DNA from: an uncultured Bacteroidales bacterium | GTDB lineage: Bacteria; Bacteroidota; Bacteroidia; Bacteroidales; Muribaculaceae | Assembly: GCA_902785925.1 (NCBI GenBank) | Contig: CADAAI010000013.1 | Coordinates: forward strand, 1-64,000 | Reading direction: 5' to 3' | DNA: 64,000 nucleotides | In this document: in pieces, positions 17,975-27,173 of the stretch | Layout: each line of letters begins with the position of its first letter | How positions within the stretch are numbered: the first letter of the stretch is position 1 | Notes under the pieces: model-generated | The model's database searches: none | Seen by the model: the letters and a program-made list of their open reading frames with translations, nothing else | What the model was told of the DNA's origin: nothing | Program-made: the position numbers and the translations under genes

Positions 17975-18446
17975 AGGCAAGAGAATTGCCATGTTCCAGG
18001 GGTCGTTTGACCCCTTCACCCGTGGTCATGAGTCGATAGTAAGGAGGGCCCTGCCACTCTTTGACGAGATAGTGGTTGCGGTGGTGAGCAACATCGCCAA
18101 GAAACCTTTCATGAGCCTAGATAATAGGCTTGAGTTCATCAAGCAGGTGTTTAAGGATGAGCCACGAGTGCGAGTAGTTGCGTCGGATGGCCTGACCGTA
18201 GACGTTGCTCGCGAGGTGGGTGCCACCTGTCTATTGCGTGGTGTACGCATGATTCAAGACTTCGAGAACGAGATGCACATGGCTGAGATAAACCGTAGGT
18301 TGAGCGGCATTGAGACCGTTCTCTTGTACACCTTGCCCGAGTTCAGTCACATCAGTTCAACCATCGTACGCGAGTTGTACAATTACAATCAAGATGTGAG
18401 CGACTACTTACCTTCGGGCGCTCCTAAACACTTGTTAGGCAAATAA
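17952..18446 (+). CDS. coaD: Phosphopantetheine adenylyltransferase
   Basis: The 164-residue protein has the nucleotidyltransferase motif [10 protein letters not shown] near the N-terminus, [15 protein letters not shown] in the middle and the [10 protein letters not shown] signature near the end. It makes dephospho-CoA from 4'-phosphopantetheine and ATP in CoA synthesis. ATG 17952 gives an N-terminus of about 13 residues before the core; a TTG at 17943 and ATG 17991 (which would start inside the first strand) are less likely. It overlaps parE by 23 bases, so the two are co-transcribed. Confidence 0.94.
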   Translation: MKTSQCTEGKRIAMFQGSFDPFTRGHESIVRRALPLFDEIVVAVVSNIAKKPFMSLDNRLEFIKQVFKDEPRVRVVASDGLTVDVAREVGATCLLRGVRMIQDFENEMHMAEINRRLSGIETVLLYTLPEFSHISSTIVRELYNYNQDVSDYLPSGAPKHLLGK

Positions 18447-18482
18447 AAAAACAAAAAAGACTTTTAGACAATCAATTAGAAT

Positions 18483-20129
18483 ATGAAGAAAATTGCTTTA
18501 TCATTAGCGTTATTGGTAGGGTGCTCGGCATTTATGCTAGCGCAGTTTAACCGTAACAGCACAATGCAGAAGTTGTTGAATGCGCAGTATGCCATCAGTA
18601 ACTTCTATGTTGACACTGTGAATAACGACAAACTCGTGGAAGAGGCCATTAAAGGAATGCTCGAGAGCCTTGATCCACACTCGACATATACCGATGCCAA
18701 AGAAACTAAAGAGCTCGAAGAGCCCCTTCAGGGCGAGTTTAGTGGCATAGGCATCCAGTTCAACATGAAGCAGGACACTCTCTATGTGATTCAGACCATA
18801 GTTGGTGGCCCATCGGAGAAAGTGGGCATCATGGCTGGTGACCGCATAGTGACAGTTAACGACACCGTGATAGCCGGAAAGAAAATGAAGAATACCGACA
18901 TCATGAAACGCCTGCGCGGCAAGAAAGGCACCAAGGTTACTGTTCAGGTGAAGCGCGGTAATAACCCCGAGCTTATCACCTTCCGCATTACACGCGATAA
19001 CATTCCATTGTACAGCGTGGATGCTACTTACATGATAGACAACAAGACTGGCTATATCCAGATTTCGCGATTTGGTGCCAAGACCCATGAGGAGATGATG
19101 GACGCAATAAAGAAACTTGAGAAGCAAGGCATGCAACAACTCATTATCGACCTTGGCAACAATGGTGGTGGATATCTTAATGCTGCCATTGACATGTGCA
19201 ACGAGTTCTTGCAGCGCCACCAGCTCATTGTTTATACCGAGGGCAACAGTTCTCCTCGTCAAGAGGCAAATGCCGATGGTTTCGGTCGCTATAAAGACCT
19301 GAAAATGGTGGTTATAGTTGACCAGTTCTCGGCCTCGGCCAGCGAGATCTTTTCGGGTGCTATGCAAGACTGGGATAGGGCAGTTGTGGTAGGTCGCCGT
19401 TCTTATGGCAAGGGCTTAGTACAGCGTCCGTTCCGCTTTGACGACGGTTCAATGATGCGCTTAACCGTTGCCCGCTACTACACCCCATCGGGCCGTTGCA
19501 TCCAGAAACCCTATACCAAGGGTGACAAAAAACACTATGAGGAGGACCTTGTTGACCGCTCAAAAGAAGGGGAGTATTTCCACCTTGACAGCATACAGTT
19601 TAACGACTCGTTGAGCTACAAGACTCTCAAGAATGGTCGCACCATATATGGAGGAGGTGGCATTATGCCCGACGTGTTTGTTCCACTCGACACTACCGAA
19701 AATAGTAAGTATTATCGCGACCTTCTTGCCAAGGGCATCATCAACCAGTATGCTGTTGACTATGTTGACAAACACCGCGCTGAGATAAAAAGCGGTTATA
19801 AAGATGTGCAAGACTTTGACAATCGCTTCTCGCTAACCGATGCTGACATGAAAACATTCATAGCCATGGGTGAAAAAGACAGCGTGAAGTATGACGCAAA
19901 AGATTACAAGACCAGTGAGCGCCTTTTCAAGACTGTGCTCAAGGGTCTGATAGCCCGCGACGTGTTTGCCGACCCAGGTGCTTACACTATCATCATCAAC
20001 CACCGCAACAATGATGTTCAAGAGGCATTAAGGGTGATTAATGACGACAAGCTCTATAACTCACTGCTCAAGAACGGCAATCCAGAGTATGAAAGGCTTG
20101 CAAAAGAGCACAAGAAGCGTAAGTCGTAA
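18483..20129 (+). CDS. S41-family C-terminal processing peptidase
   Basis: The 548-residue exported protease has a signal peptide (about 1-21), an N-terminal helical part, a PDZ domain (about 80-170, with GIGIQF and GIMAGDRIV) and an S41 catalytic domain with the SASASE motif (283-288) and catalytic Lys310 in SYGKG. CtpA/Prc-type enzymes trim periplasmic proteins. It follows coaD by 36 bases and is probably in the same operon. The C-terminal 100 residues are a family-typical helical extension. Confidence 0.92.
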   Translation: MKKIALSLALLVGCSAFMLAQFNRNSTMQKLLNAQYAISNFYVDTVNNDKLVEEAIKGMLESLDPHSTYTDAKETKELEEPLQGEFSGIGIQFNMKQDTLYVIQTIVGGPSEKVGIMAGDRIVTVNDTVIAGKKMKNTDIMKRLRGKKGTKVTVQVKRGNNPELITFRITRDNIPLYSVDATYMIDNKTGYIQISRFGAKTHEEMMDAIKKLEKQGMQQLIIDLGNNGGGYLNAAIDMCNEFLQRHQLIVYTEGNSSPRQEANADGFGRYKDLKMVVIVDQFSASASEIFSGAMQDWDRAVVVGRRSYGKGLVQRPFRFDDGSMMRLTVARYYTPSGRCIQKPYTKGDKKHYEEDLVDRSKEGEYFHLDSIQFNDSLSYKTLKNGRTIYGGGGIMPDVFVPLDTTENSKYYRDLLAKGIINQYAVDYVDKHRAEIKSGYKDVQDFDNRFSLTDADMKTFIAMGEKDSVKYDAKDYKTSERLFKTVLKGLIARDVFADPGAYTIIINHRNNDVQEALRVINDDKLYNSLLKNGNPEYERLAKEHKKRKS

Positions 20130-20211
20130 GTGTTAGGCGAGGTTGGTGGTTCTAGATAAAATAGACATTATTGAAACTAATATCAGGTGACTTACAAATA
20201 ATAAATAAGAT

Positions 20212-22149
20212 ATGGCAGGTATGGGACCGGGCTTGGGAGCCGGGATGAGAGGCGGAGGCCCAGGACGACGGATGCAGGGAACCGCAAAGATGCCTCCCGG
20301 TGGCATGAAGACAGCAGGACGGTTGCTCAAGATGGTGCTTGGCAGCTACAAGTGGTCACTGCTGACGGTTGCTGTGTGTATCCTGGTGACAACTGCAACA
20401 ACCTTGACATCGACCCTCTTTACCCGTACCCTTATTGATGACTATATAGCACCACTGAGCTCGGCAGCGCATCCCGACTTTGGTCCGCTTGCTGTGACTC
20501 TGTTCAAACTTGCTGCTGTGCTGCTGGTTGGTGTGGGCTGTTCCTACTTGAACAGCCGCCTGATGATAAACGTGAGTCAAGGCACACTGCTCAAGTTGCG
20601 TGAGCGCCTGTTTGAACACATGGAGTCGCTACCCGTGAAATTCTTTGACCAGAACTCACATGGGGACGTGATGAGTGTGTATACCAACGACGTAGACTCG
20701 TTGCGCCAAACTGTGGGCAACAGCCTTCCTAATGTGTTCAGCTCGCTCATCACCATTGTTGCTACCTTGACGAGTATGCTGGTCCTTTGCTGGCAACTCA
20801 CAATACTTACGATTGTTCTTACATGCGTAATGGTGTTTACAACTAAGTGGTTGGGTGGCCTTTCAGCGAAATACTTCCGCAGGCAGCAGAGTGATATGGG
20901 CACGATGAACGGCTTTGTTGAGGAAATGCTCACTGGCCAAAAAGTGGTGAAGACATTCTGCCATGAAGATGAAGCGATAGAAGAGTTTGAGCGCCTTAAC
21001 GAGAATCTGCGAGACAGCGCATACAATGCCAACAAGGTTGCCAACATAGTGATGCCTATTAACGGTAATATTTCCAACCTCATCTACGTGACCTGTGCAG
21101 CAGTGGGCGCAATGGTGGCGCTTGGTGGTGGCGGACTGACAGTGGGCACGCTGGTGTCATTCCTCACATTGATAAAGAACTTTACACAGCCAGTATCGCA
21201 AATCAGCAACCAGGTGAACAGTGTTGTGGCATCGCTGGCAGGTGCCGAGCGCGTGTTCAATATCATGGACAGCGCAAGTGAGGACGATGGAACAGCTACC
21301 GTCAAGCTTGTGAATGTGAAAGAGGAGGCCGACGGAACACTCACCGAGACGCCACAAGTTACTCAAAAATGGGCATGGAAGAAGCCCGTAAAGGATGGAT
21401 TTGAGCTTGTGAAGCAGCAGGGCGAGGTAGACTTCTCGCAGGTAGACTTTGGCTATGTGCCCGAGAAGCAGGTTCTATTTGATATTGACCTTGATACCGA
21501 GGCGGGTCAGAAGGTAGCGCTTGTGGGTGGAACTGGAGCAGGTAAGACCACCATAACTAACCTAATTAATCGCTTCTACGATATACAGGACGGCACAATT
21601 CTGTATGATAACATTCCCATCACTACCATCTGCAAGACCGACCTTAGGCGAAGTCTTGGCATGGTGCTGCAAGAAACACACTTGTTCACTGGTACAGTGA
21701 TGGACAACATACGTTACGGCCGTCTCGATGCTACCGATGAGGAATGCATCGCAGCAGCCAAACTCGTTCACGCCCATGACTTCATCTCACGTCTGGCGCA
21801 AGGTTATAATACCATGCTCAATGCCGACGGCGGGAACCTGTCGCAGGGCGAGCGTCAGCTTATAGCCATTGCCCGTGCGGCAGTTGCCAATCCTCCAGCT
21901 CTCATCCTCGATGAGGCGACGAGCAATATAGATACTCGCACTGAGCGAATGATTCAGCAAGGAATGGACTCGTTGATGGATGGACGTTCGACCTTTGTCA
22001 TAGCGCATCGCCTGAGCACTGTGCGCAATGCGGATATTATTGTGGTGATGGAGAAAGGGCGCATTATCGAGCAGGGTACTCATGATGAGCTGATTGCTCA
22101 GCAGGGGCGTTATTATCAACTATACACAGGCAATGGAATAACTGCATAA
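20212..22149 (+). CDS. ABC exporter, fused membrane and ATPase domains (MsbA/multidrug type)
   Basis: The 645-residue half-transporter opens with a Gly/Met-rich cytoplasmic tail (first 27 residues). A six-helix transmembrane domain (about 40-340) and a nucleotide-binding domain follow, with Walker A GGTGAGKTT (about 438-446), signature LSQGERQ (about 542), Walker B ALILDEATS (about 562) and the switch His in IAHRLST. An insertion of about 60 residues rich in Lys/Glu joins the two domains. The family exports lipids or drugs as a dimer; the substrate is unknown. It follows the S41 protease by 82 bases. Confidence 0.92.
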   Translation: MAGMGPGLGAGMRGGGPGRRMQGTAKMPPGGMKTAGRLLKMVLGSYKWSLLTVAVCILVTTATTLTSTLFTRTLIDDYIAPLSSAAHPDFGPLAVTLFKLAAVLLVGVGCSYLNSRLMINVSQGTLLKLRERLFEHMESLPVKFFDQNSHGDVMSVYTNDVDSLRQTVGNSLPNVFSSLITIVATLTSMLVLCWQLTILTIVLTCVMVFTTKWLGGLSAKYFRRQQSDMGTMNGFVEEMLTGQKVVKTFCHEDEAIEEFERLNENLRDSAYNANKVANIVMPINGNISNLIYVTCAAVGAMVALGGGGLTVGTLVSFLTLIKNFTQPVSQISNQVNSVVASLAGAERVFNIMDSASEDDGTATVKLVNVKEEADGTLTETPQVTQKWAWKKPVKDGFELVKQQGEVDFSQVDFGYVPEKQVLFDIDLDTEAGQKVALVGGTGAGKTTITNLINRFYDIQDGTILYDNIPITTICKTDLRRSLGMVLQETHLFTGTVMDNIRYGRLDATDEECIAAAKLVHAHDFISRLAQGYNTMLNADGGNLSQGERQLIAIARAAVANPPALILDEATSNIDTRTERMIQQGMDSLMDGRSTFVIAHRLSTVRNADIIVVMEKGRIIEQGTHDELIAQQGRYYQLYTGNGITA

Positions 22150-22183
22150 CATTAATGAATAAACAATAAAACCAAAAACAACA

Positions 22184-23371
22184 ATGTCTAAGAAAATTAC
22201 CGAAAAAGTTACTTGGGTGGGTAAGGTTGACTGGGAACTCACTCATTTCCATGGCGACGAACTATCGACCTTCAAGGGTTCGAGCTACAATTCTTATTTA
22301 ATTAAGGATAAAAAGACGGTGCTTATCGACACTGTGTGGGGACCTTATGACCGCGAGTTTGTGGCACGCCTGAAAGAGGTGGTTGACCTCAAGAGCATCG
22401 ATGCTATTATCATGCAGCACAACGAGAGTGACCACAGTGGCGCTTTGCCCGAGCTCATGCGTGAGATTCCCGATGTGCCCATCTATTGCACAGCTAAGGG
22501 CAAGGCCATTATTCAAGGTCACTATCATCAGGACTGGAACTTCGTGACTGTGAAGACAGGTGACAAGCTCGAGATAGGGGAGAGCACACTTACCTTTATC
22601 GAGGCTCCCATGCTGCACTGGCCCGACACAATGTTTACCTATATGGACGGTGAGAGTATTCTGTTCTCGAACGATGGCTTTGGCCAGCACTACGCCACTG
22701 AGTCGCTCTACGACGACCGTGTCGACATGGCCGAGATGCTCTATGAGGCAAAGAAATACTATGCCAACATTCTCGCTCCATTCAGCATGATGGTGACCCG
22801 CAAGCTCAACGAGATCCTCGCTATGAACCTGCCCTTGAACATGGTTTGCCCAAGCCATGGTGTGATTTGGCGCAAGAACATCAACCTTATTATCGAGAAA
22901 TATCAGCAGTGGGCTGCCAACTATCAGGAGAACAAGATAACAATCGTGTATGACACCATGTGGAACAGCACCCGCATAATGGCGCAGGAAATTGCACGTG
23001 GCATCCAGGAAGTTGACCCAGAGGTTGAGGTGAAGATTTACAATGCTGCTCATGAGGACAAGAACGATGTTCTCACCGAGATTTTCGCCTCGAAGGCTAT
23101 TCTCGTGGGTTCGCCCACCATTAACAATGGCTTGGCTCATGCTGTTACCGGATTGCTCGAGATGGCTAAGGGCATGAAGCTCAAGAACAAGAAAGCCGCC
23201 GCATTTGGTAGCTATGGTTGGAGCGGTGAAGGTATTAAGCTCCTCAGTGGCCTGCTCAGCGGTTGTGGATTCGAGCTCATCAACGACGGCATCCGCGTTC
23301 AGTGGGTTCCCGACCAGACAGCTATTGAGCAATGCCGTGAATATGGCCGCGAGCTTGCCAAGGCACTTTGA
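22184..23371 (+). CDS. Flavodiiron protein (A-type)
   Basis: The 395-residue protein has a metallo-beta-lactamase-like diiron domain with HNESDH (His79, Glu81, Asp83, His84) and later HWPDTM and the SHG ligand stretch. A flavodoxin domain follows (about 253-395; YDTMWNST phosphate loop, GSPTINNG, GSYGWSGEG). FDPs reduce oxygen to water or nitric oxide to nitrous oxide and protect anaerobes. The nrf operon lies in the same window, but there is no evidence of co-regulation. A strong terminator follows. Confidence 0.94.
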   Translation: MSKKITEKVTWVGKVDWELTHFHGDELSTFKGSSYNSYLIKDKKTVLIDTVWGPYDREFVARLKEVVDLKSIDAIIMQHNESDHSGALPELMREIPDVPIYCTAKGKAIIQGHYHQDWNFVTVKTGDKLEIGESTLTFIEAPMLHWPDTMFTYMDGESILFSNDGFGQHYATESLYDDRVDMAEMLYEAKKYYANILAPFSMMVTRKLNEILAMNLPLNMVCPSHGVIWRKNINLIIEKYQQWAANYQENKITIVYDTMWNSTRIMAQEIARGIQEVDPEVEVKIYNAAHEDKNDVLTEIFASKAILVGSPTINNGLAHAVTGLLEMAKGMKLKNKKAAAFGSYGWSGEGIKLLSGLLSGCGFELINDGIRVQWVPDQTAIEQCREYGRELAKAL

Positions 23372-23394
23372 TAACTAGGTTGATAAAAGGCTTA

Positions 23395-23433
23395 GGAGCG
23401 AGAAAAGACGTAGTTCTTCTCGTTCCTTCTTTT
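23395..23433 (+). terminator. Terminator after the flavodiiron gene
   Basis: A 10-bp stem (GGAGCGAGAA at 23395-23404 with TTCTCGTTCC at 23417-23426, one G-U pair) is followed by TTCTTTTATT. Confidence 0.8.
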
Positions 23434-23596
23434 ATTATTTGATAAGGGGCTTTAGCCTTTATAAATTTGTTTGGTTGGTAACAATTAGAACGATTGTTGT
23501 GTGTTTTTTTGTTCGATTTGTTGGATTTTTACTTGTAATTAATTATTTTTGTGGCAAGAAAATAACTAATATCGTATTATATTAACTATTAAGCTT

Positions 23597-23989
23597 ATGA
23601 AAACAAAGAGACTTTTTGGAGGTTTGCTCGCTGTGTTGATGGTTGCTATCATGGCTTTTGTTGCTGCCCCCACAGCTGATGCTAGCGTTAGCAGAAGCAT
23701 GAACGGTACTTATTACAAGAATGTGGGCCAATATGGTGGTGAGTATGTGACGATCAGTTATAACCCAAACACCGGCCGTGCAACCGTAGTTTATGCCGAG
23801 AGCTACAATTGGGGTAATGAACAGTATTTTCGCCTGAGTGGAAGGGCAAGCGGAGGTTTCCTCGTAGTATCGGGTCGTGGCTATGCCCATGGTCGTAACA
23901 CGACAATGAAGGTTAGGATCACCCAGGTTGACTATAACACCATCAGGGTAGTGACCTCCAACGGCCGTTCTTACTATTTCTATAGGTAA
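23597..23989 (+). CDS. Small secreted protein of unknown function
   Basis: The 130-residue product has a signal peptide (about 1-29, ending near ADA). The mature part of about 100 residues is rich in Tyr, Gly, Asn and Thr and looks all-beta (YVTISYNPNTG, ATVVYAES, FLVVSGRG, IRVVTSNGRSYYFY). There are no cysteines and no membrane segment. No family is recognised. It is monocistronic: an AT-rich gap of over 150 bases lies upstream and a strong terminator follows. Confidence 0.75.
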   Translation: MKTKRLFGGLLAVLMVAIMAFVAAPTADASVSRSMNGTYYKNVGQYGGEYVTISYNPNTGRATVVYAESYNWGNEQYFRLSGRASGGFLVVSGRGYAHGRNTTMKVRITQVDYNTIRVVTSNGRSYYFYR

Positions 23990-24010
23990 GAGGTCGAGCG
24001 AGACACAAAC

Positions 24011-24054
24011 AATGTCCTTGCAAACATCAAAATGGTTGTGAGGACATTTTTTTT
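24011..24054 (+). terminator. Terminator after the small secreted protein gene
   Basis: A perfect 8-bp stem (AATGTCCT at 24011-24018, AGGACATT at 24041-24048) ends in eight T residues. Confidence 0.85.
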
Positions 24055-24131
24055 GCCCAATTTTTGGTAAAGCCGTGACAAATGTCTATTTTTACAAGCT
24101 GAAAAGTTTTGTGACCAAAAACTGTAATACT

Positions 24132-25715
24132 ATGGATTTGTTGCTACCAAACAAGATAAATGGTGCTAAAGGTGAGATTTTAAGGGAGGCACGTCAGGTG
24201 ACTATCATTGGAGCCAATGGTGCAGGCAAAACACGCTTTGTGAATAAGCTTGTGGAGCAGTGTGGTGACCAGGCTTTCCGCATCTCGGCTTTGAGGGCAC
24301 TCTTTCCCGTTGAGCACGAGGAGCAGAAGTACAAGGGTTCAATAAGTGAGCGCTTTGACAAACTCAATCAGAACATGCAGCAGGTTGTCAACACCGCGAA
24401 GAGCGAGTTTGACAAGCTTTCCTACGTGATGATGATAGATGAGTTCCGTAGCCTAATGAACTTTAAGGCTCACCAGCTGATGAAGGAGGATATGGAATTC
24501 CCCAAGACCAAGCTCGACCAGGTGGTTAAGATGTGGCAGGATGTGTTCCCCAAGAACAAGATATTGCGCGAGAATGGCAAACTGCTTTTCACTACCGAAG
24601 GACAGAGCGACAAGTACTCATCGCTGCGACTTAGTGATGGAGAGAAAGCTGTGCTTTACTACCTGGGTGCTGTGCTCTATGCGATGGAAGATGCCGTGAT
24701 CTTTGTTGACGATCCCGAAACCTTTATTCATCCCTCTATCATGCAGACCTTGTGGAACGTAATTGAGGAGATGCGTCCTGACTGTACGTTTGTCTACAGC
24801 ACGCATGACGTGGACTTCGCCAACTCACGCATCGACAACAAGTGCATTTGGGTTAAGGACTTTAATCCTGAGCAGTTGACTTGGGACTATGAGGTGCTGC
24901 AGTCGAGTAGCAATCTGAGCGACAGCCTATATATTGACCTGTTGGGCACTCGCAAGCCGGTCCTCTTTGTCGAGGGCGACGAGGAGCATAGCATCGACTC
25001 CCGACTCTATGCCCTTGTGTTCCCAGAGTATACCATCAAGCCGCTTGGCAGCTGCAATAAGGTGATAGAGAGCGTGCGCTCGTTCAATGGATTGGAGGTG
25101 CTGCACCACCTTGACAGCTGGGGCATTGTGGATCGTGACCGCCGCGACGAGAAAGAAGTGGAATACCTGCGCAAGAAGAAGATCCTCGTGCCCGAAGTTG
25201 CCGAGATAGAAAACATTCTCATGCTCGAGGGCGTGATACGTGCTGTGGCGCACTACCGCCACAAGAACGAAGACGATGTTTTTAACAGCGCTAGCCGTGC
25301 AGTGATAAAGAACTTTGACAATGAGATTAAGCAGCAGGCGCTCATGCACACTCGCCACCGCGTAAAGCACGATGTTGAGTTGCGTGTCGACATGAAGTTC
25401 CGCAATATCAGTGCCCTTGAGGATCACATGATAGACCTTGTGAATGAGATTAACCCACGTGGCATCTACGAGATGCTGTGCCGCGAGTTCCATGTCTATG
25501 TCAAGAAAAAGGATTACGCCAAGGTGCTTAAGGTATATAATCAGAAGCTGATGCTCACCCAGAGTGGCGTGGCAGGACTATGTGGCCTTAAGAGCCGTGA
25601 TGACTATATAAAGATCGTGCTTAAAATTCTTAAAGGAAACGGTCGCGAAGCTAAAGCGATTCGCAAGGCTATCAAAGAGTGCTTTGGGCTTGATGATACA
25701 AGTAATGCTCAGTAG
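24132..25715 (+). CDS. Fused OLD/ABC-type ATPase and DUF4435 TOPRIM nuclease (PARIS AriAB-like)
   Basis: The 527-residue protein joins two domains. Residues about 1-265 are an AAA_15/ABC-like ATPase: Walker A GANGAGKT (27-34), signature RLSDGEK (166-172), Walker B AVIFVDDPE (188-196), H-loop STHD (223-226). Residues about 275-527 match DUF4435, an OLD-like TOPRIM nuclease: LFVEGDEE (Glu281), GIVDRDRR (Asp334, Asp336) and the EIENILM segment (358-364). In PARIS, AriA is the ATPase and AriB the DUF4435 effector, and single-gene fusions are known. The protein is compact for a fusion. ATG 24132 was chosen; a start at 24075 adds an unrelated leader. It has a terminator on its upstream side and no mobility gene nearby. 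A housekeeping role for this architecture cannot be excluded. Confidence 0.75.
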   Translation: MDLLLPNKINGAKGEILREARQVTIIGANGAGKTRFVNKLVEQCGDQAFRISALRALFPVEHEEQKYKGSISERFDKLNQNMQQVVNTAKSEFDKLSYVMMIDEFRSLMNFKAHQLMKEDMEFPKTKLDQVVKMWQDVFPKNKILRENGKLLFTTEGQSDKYSSLRLSDGEKAVLYYLGAVLYAMEDAVIFVDDPETFIHPSIMQTLWNVIEEMRPDCTFVYSTHDVDFANSRIDNKCIWVKDFNPEQLTWDYEVLQSSSNLSDSLYIDLLGTRKPVLFVEGDEEHSIDSRLYALVFPEYTIKPLGSCNKVIESVRSFNGLEVLHHLDSWGIVDRDRRDEKEVEYLRKKKILVPEVAEIENILMLEGVIRAVAHYRHKNEDDVFNSASRAVIKNFDNEIKQQALMHTRHRVKHDVELRVDMKFRNISALEDHMIDLVNEINPRGIYEMLCREFHVYVKKKDYAKVLKVYNQKLMLTQSGVAGLCGLKSRDDYIKIVLKILKGNGREAKAIRKAIKECFGLDDTSNAQ

Positions 25716-25807
25716 ACTAGAGGATGACAAAAACAGAGGAGCGGCAAGTGATGTGCTTGTCGCTCCTAATATATAATATCGCTATACTCGTTTTAAGCCA
25801 TTCTTTA

Positions 25808-26413
25808 TTACTCGCTTACTCGGTCGGCAGTGAATTGTGCGAGGTCAATACCCATCATGTTGATTGAAATCTCGGGAGGAGTATTGTCCTTGAGCACGCG
25901 GCAGGCATTGCGGTAGCGCACCCTGTAGTAGCTTTCGCTTGAGTGGTTCTCGGTGATGCCCTTGCTGCATGAAGCGTGGATGAAAGTGAAGTCGTGACCA
26001 TTGTCGTCGACCTTGGTTACGATACCCACGTGGCCTATTCGGCGTCCACCACCTCGTCCACCAAAGAATACGAGGTCACCTGGTTTGAGTTCGCTGCGAT
26101 TCACTTGTGTGCCGTTTGACAACTGTCCGCTAGCTGTGCGATTCAGTTTGTGGCCAAACTCCTTATAAACATAGCTTGTGAATCCTGAGCAGTCGAAGCC
26201 CTTGGGGCCAGCTGCACCATGACGGTAGGGAACACCGCGGAAAGTCTTGGCATAAGAGAGGAGTTTATCTACTTTTGATTTTGGTTTCTCTGGTTTAAGC
26301 TGTGTCTCGACAATTGCCGGCGACATTTCGGGTTCGGGCTCAGCGCCCATTGCATTGAATGTTGCAGTAGTAGTTAATAATGTGTATAAAAAAACTTTTG
26401 ATAAAAACTTCAT
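25808..26413 (-). CDS. Secreted NlpC/P60 cell-wall peptidase
   Basis: The 201-residue protein has a signal peptide (about 1-23), a proline/glutamate linker, and an NlpC/P60 domain with catalytic Cys in FDCSGF (about residue 74), His in IGHVGIV and the third residue in FIHAS. YRHGAAGPKGFDCSG is typical of gamma-D-glutamyl-diamino acid endopeptidases that cut peptidoglycan stem peptides. A good promoter lies about 105 bases upstream, giving a long leader. Confidence 0.9.
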   Translation of the reverse strand: MKFLSKVFLYTLLTTTATFNAMGAEPEPEMSPAIVETQLKPEKPKSKVDKLLSYAKTFRGVPYRHGAAGPKGFDCSGFTSYVYKEFGHKLNRTASGQLSNGTQVNRSELKPGDLVFFGGRGGGRRIGHVGIVTKVDDNGHDFTFIHASCSKGITENHSSESYYRVRYRNACRVLKDNTPPEISINMMGIDLAQFTADRVSE

Positions 26414-26519
26414 TACTCTAATTATTTGTGTTTTACGCCTATCGGACTAATGCCGAATTGGCCTAGGCACAGGTGTAAACAATACACGTTGGTAGTGCCT
26501 GAAAAACTGTTTGACGCTG

Positions 26520-26550
26520 CAAAGTTAGGGAGGATAGCCCAGGTGGGCAA
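26520..26550 (-). promoter_or_regulatory. Promoter of the NlpC/P60 gene
   Basis: Minus-strand TTG (26550-26548) and TAACTTTG (26527-26520) have 20-base spacing. The leader is about 100 bases. The rest of the 26414-26750 gap shows only a small hairpin (CGTGC..GCACG near 26610-26630) and no gene. Confidence 0.65.
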
Positions 26551-26750
26551 CCTCCCTTGACGTTCTGTAACATTTACCGTTGCAAATAAATTCTCACCCC
26601 CAAGTTGTGGCTCGTGCCATCACAGCACGTGGCGCGCGTAGTTTGGGTTTTTAAACTTCGTTAGGCCAAAAATGAAATAAAAAACAAATTTTAACTAAAA
26701 ATACCATCTCTTGACACCGAAAATGGCAACTTGATGGCAATTGTTAGCAT

Positions 26751-26942
26751 TTACTTTTTGATTTTCGTTCGCATGGAAAAGTAACCCATTCCAACTAAAG
26801 AACACAGAATCAAAATGCCAGTGATGCGGACAAGCATGTCGGGCATGGTGAAGACGCCAGAGTGATGAAGAATCATGAGAATGGCAGGAATTGCAAGAAT
26901 GCAACGGCATGTATAGTTTAATACTTTATTTTTGTTCTCCAT
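26751..26942 (-). CDS. Small two-helix membrane protein
   Basis: The 63-residue product starts MENKNKVLNYTCR, followed by two hydrophobic segments (about 14-27 and 33-54) and a basic end (MRTKIKK). Both termini are positively charged, so a hairpin with both ends in the cytoplasm is likely. An in-frame ATG at 26993 would add 17 polar residues and is less plausible. No family is recognised. It is a single gene in AT-rich DNA. Confidence 0.5.
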   Translation of the reverse strand: MENKNKVLNYTCRCILAIPAILMILHHSGVFTMPDMLVRITGILILCSLVGMGYFSMRTKIKK

Positions 26943-27085
26943 ATTGATAATACTTAATGGTTTAAAATTTTCTTTTTTGCTAGTTAGACGCATTAATGGT
27001 GTGAAAAGTCACATTAGTTAGCATTTTTTTTCGCTAACAGTAAATTTGATGAGTGGGGCTTGCAGAATGTTTTTGATATCGGTGG

Positions 27086-27117
27086 TTTGCAAGGTTTTTG
27101 TTTTTTGTGTAATTTTG
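27086..27117 (+). promoter_or_regulatory. Promoter of the acid phosphatase gene
   Basis: TTTG (27086-27089) and TAATTTTG (27110-27117) have 20-base spacing; the leader is about 50 bases. Confidence 0.65.
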
Positions 27118-27173
27118 CACTGCGAAAAAAAGGTAATTAAAAATAATAAGACAACATTTAAAGCGAAACTAAA

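Noticed and set aside
22298..23332. 344-codon antisense frame opposite the flavodiiron gene
   Set aside because: It is a shadow produced by codon bias of the real gene; it has no promoter and no domain, and all flavodiiron motifs are on the plus strand.
26695..26910. 71-codon minus-strand frame rich in His and Ser
   Set aside because: It is out of frame with the two-helix membrane protein at 26751-26942, which has the more plausible composition.
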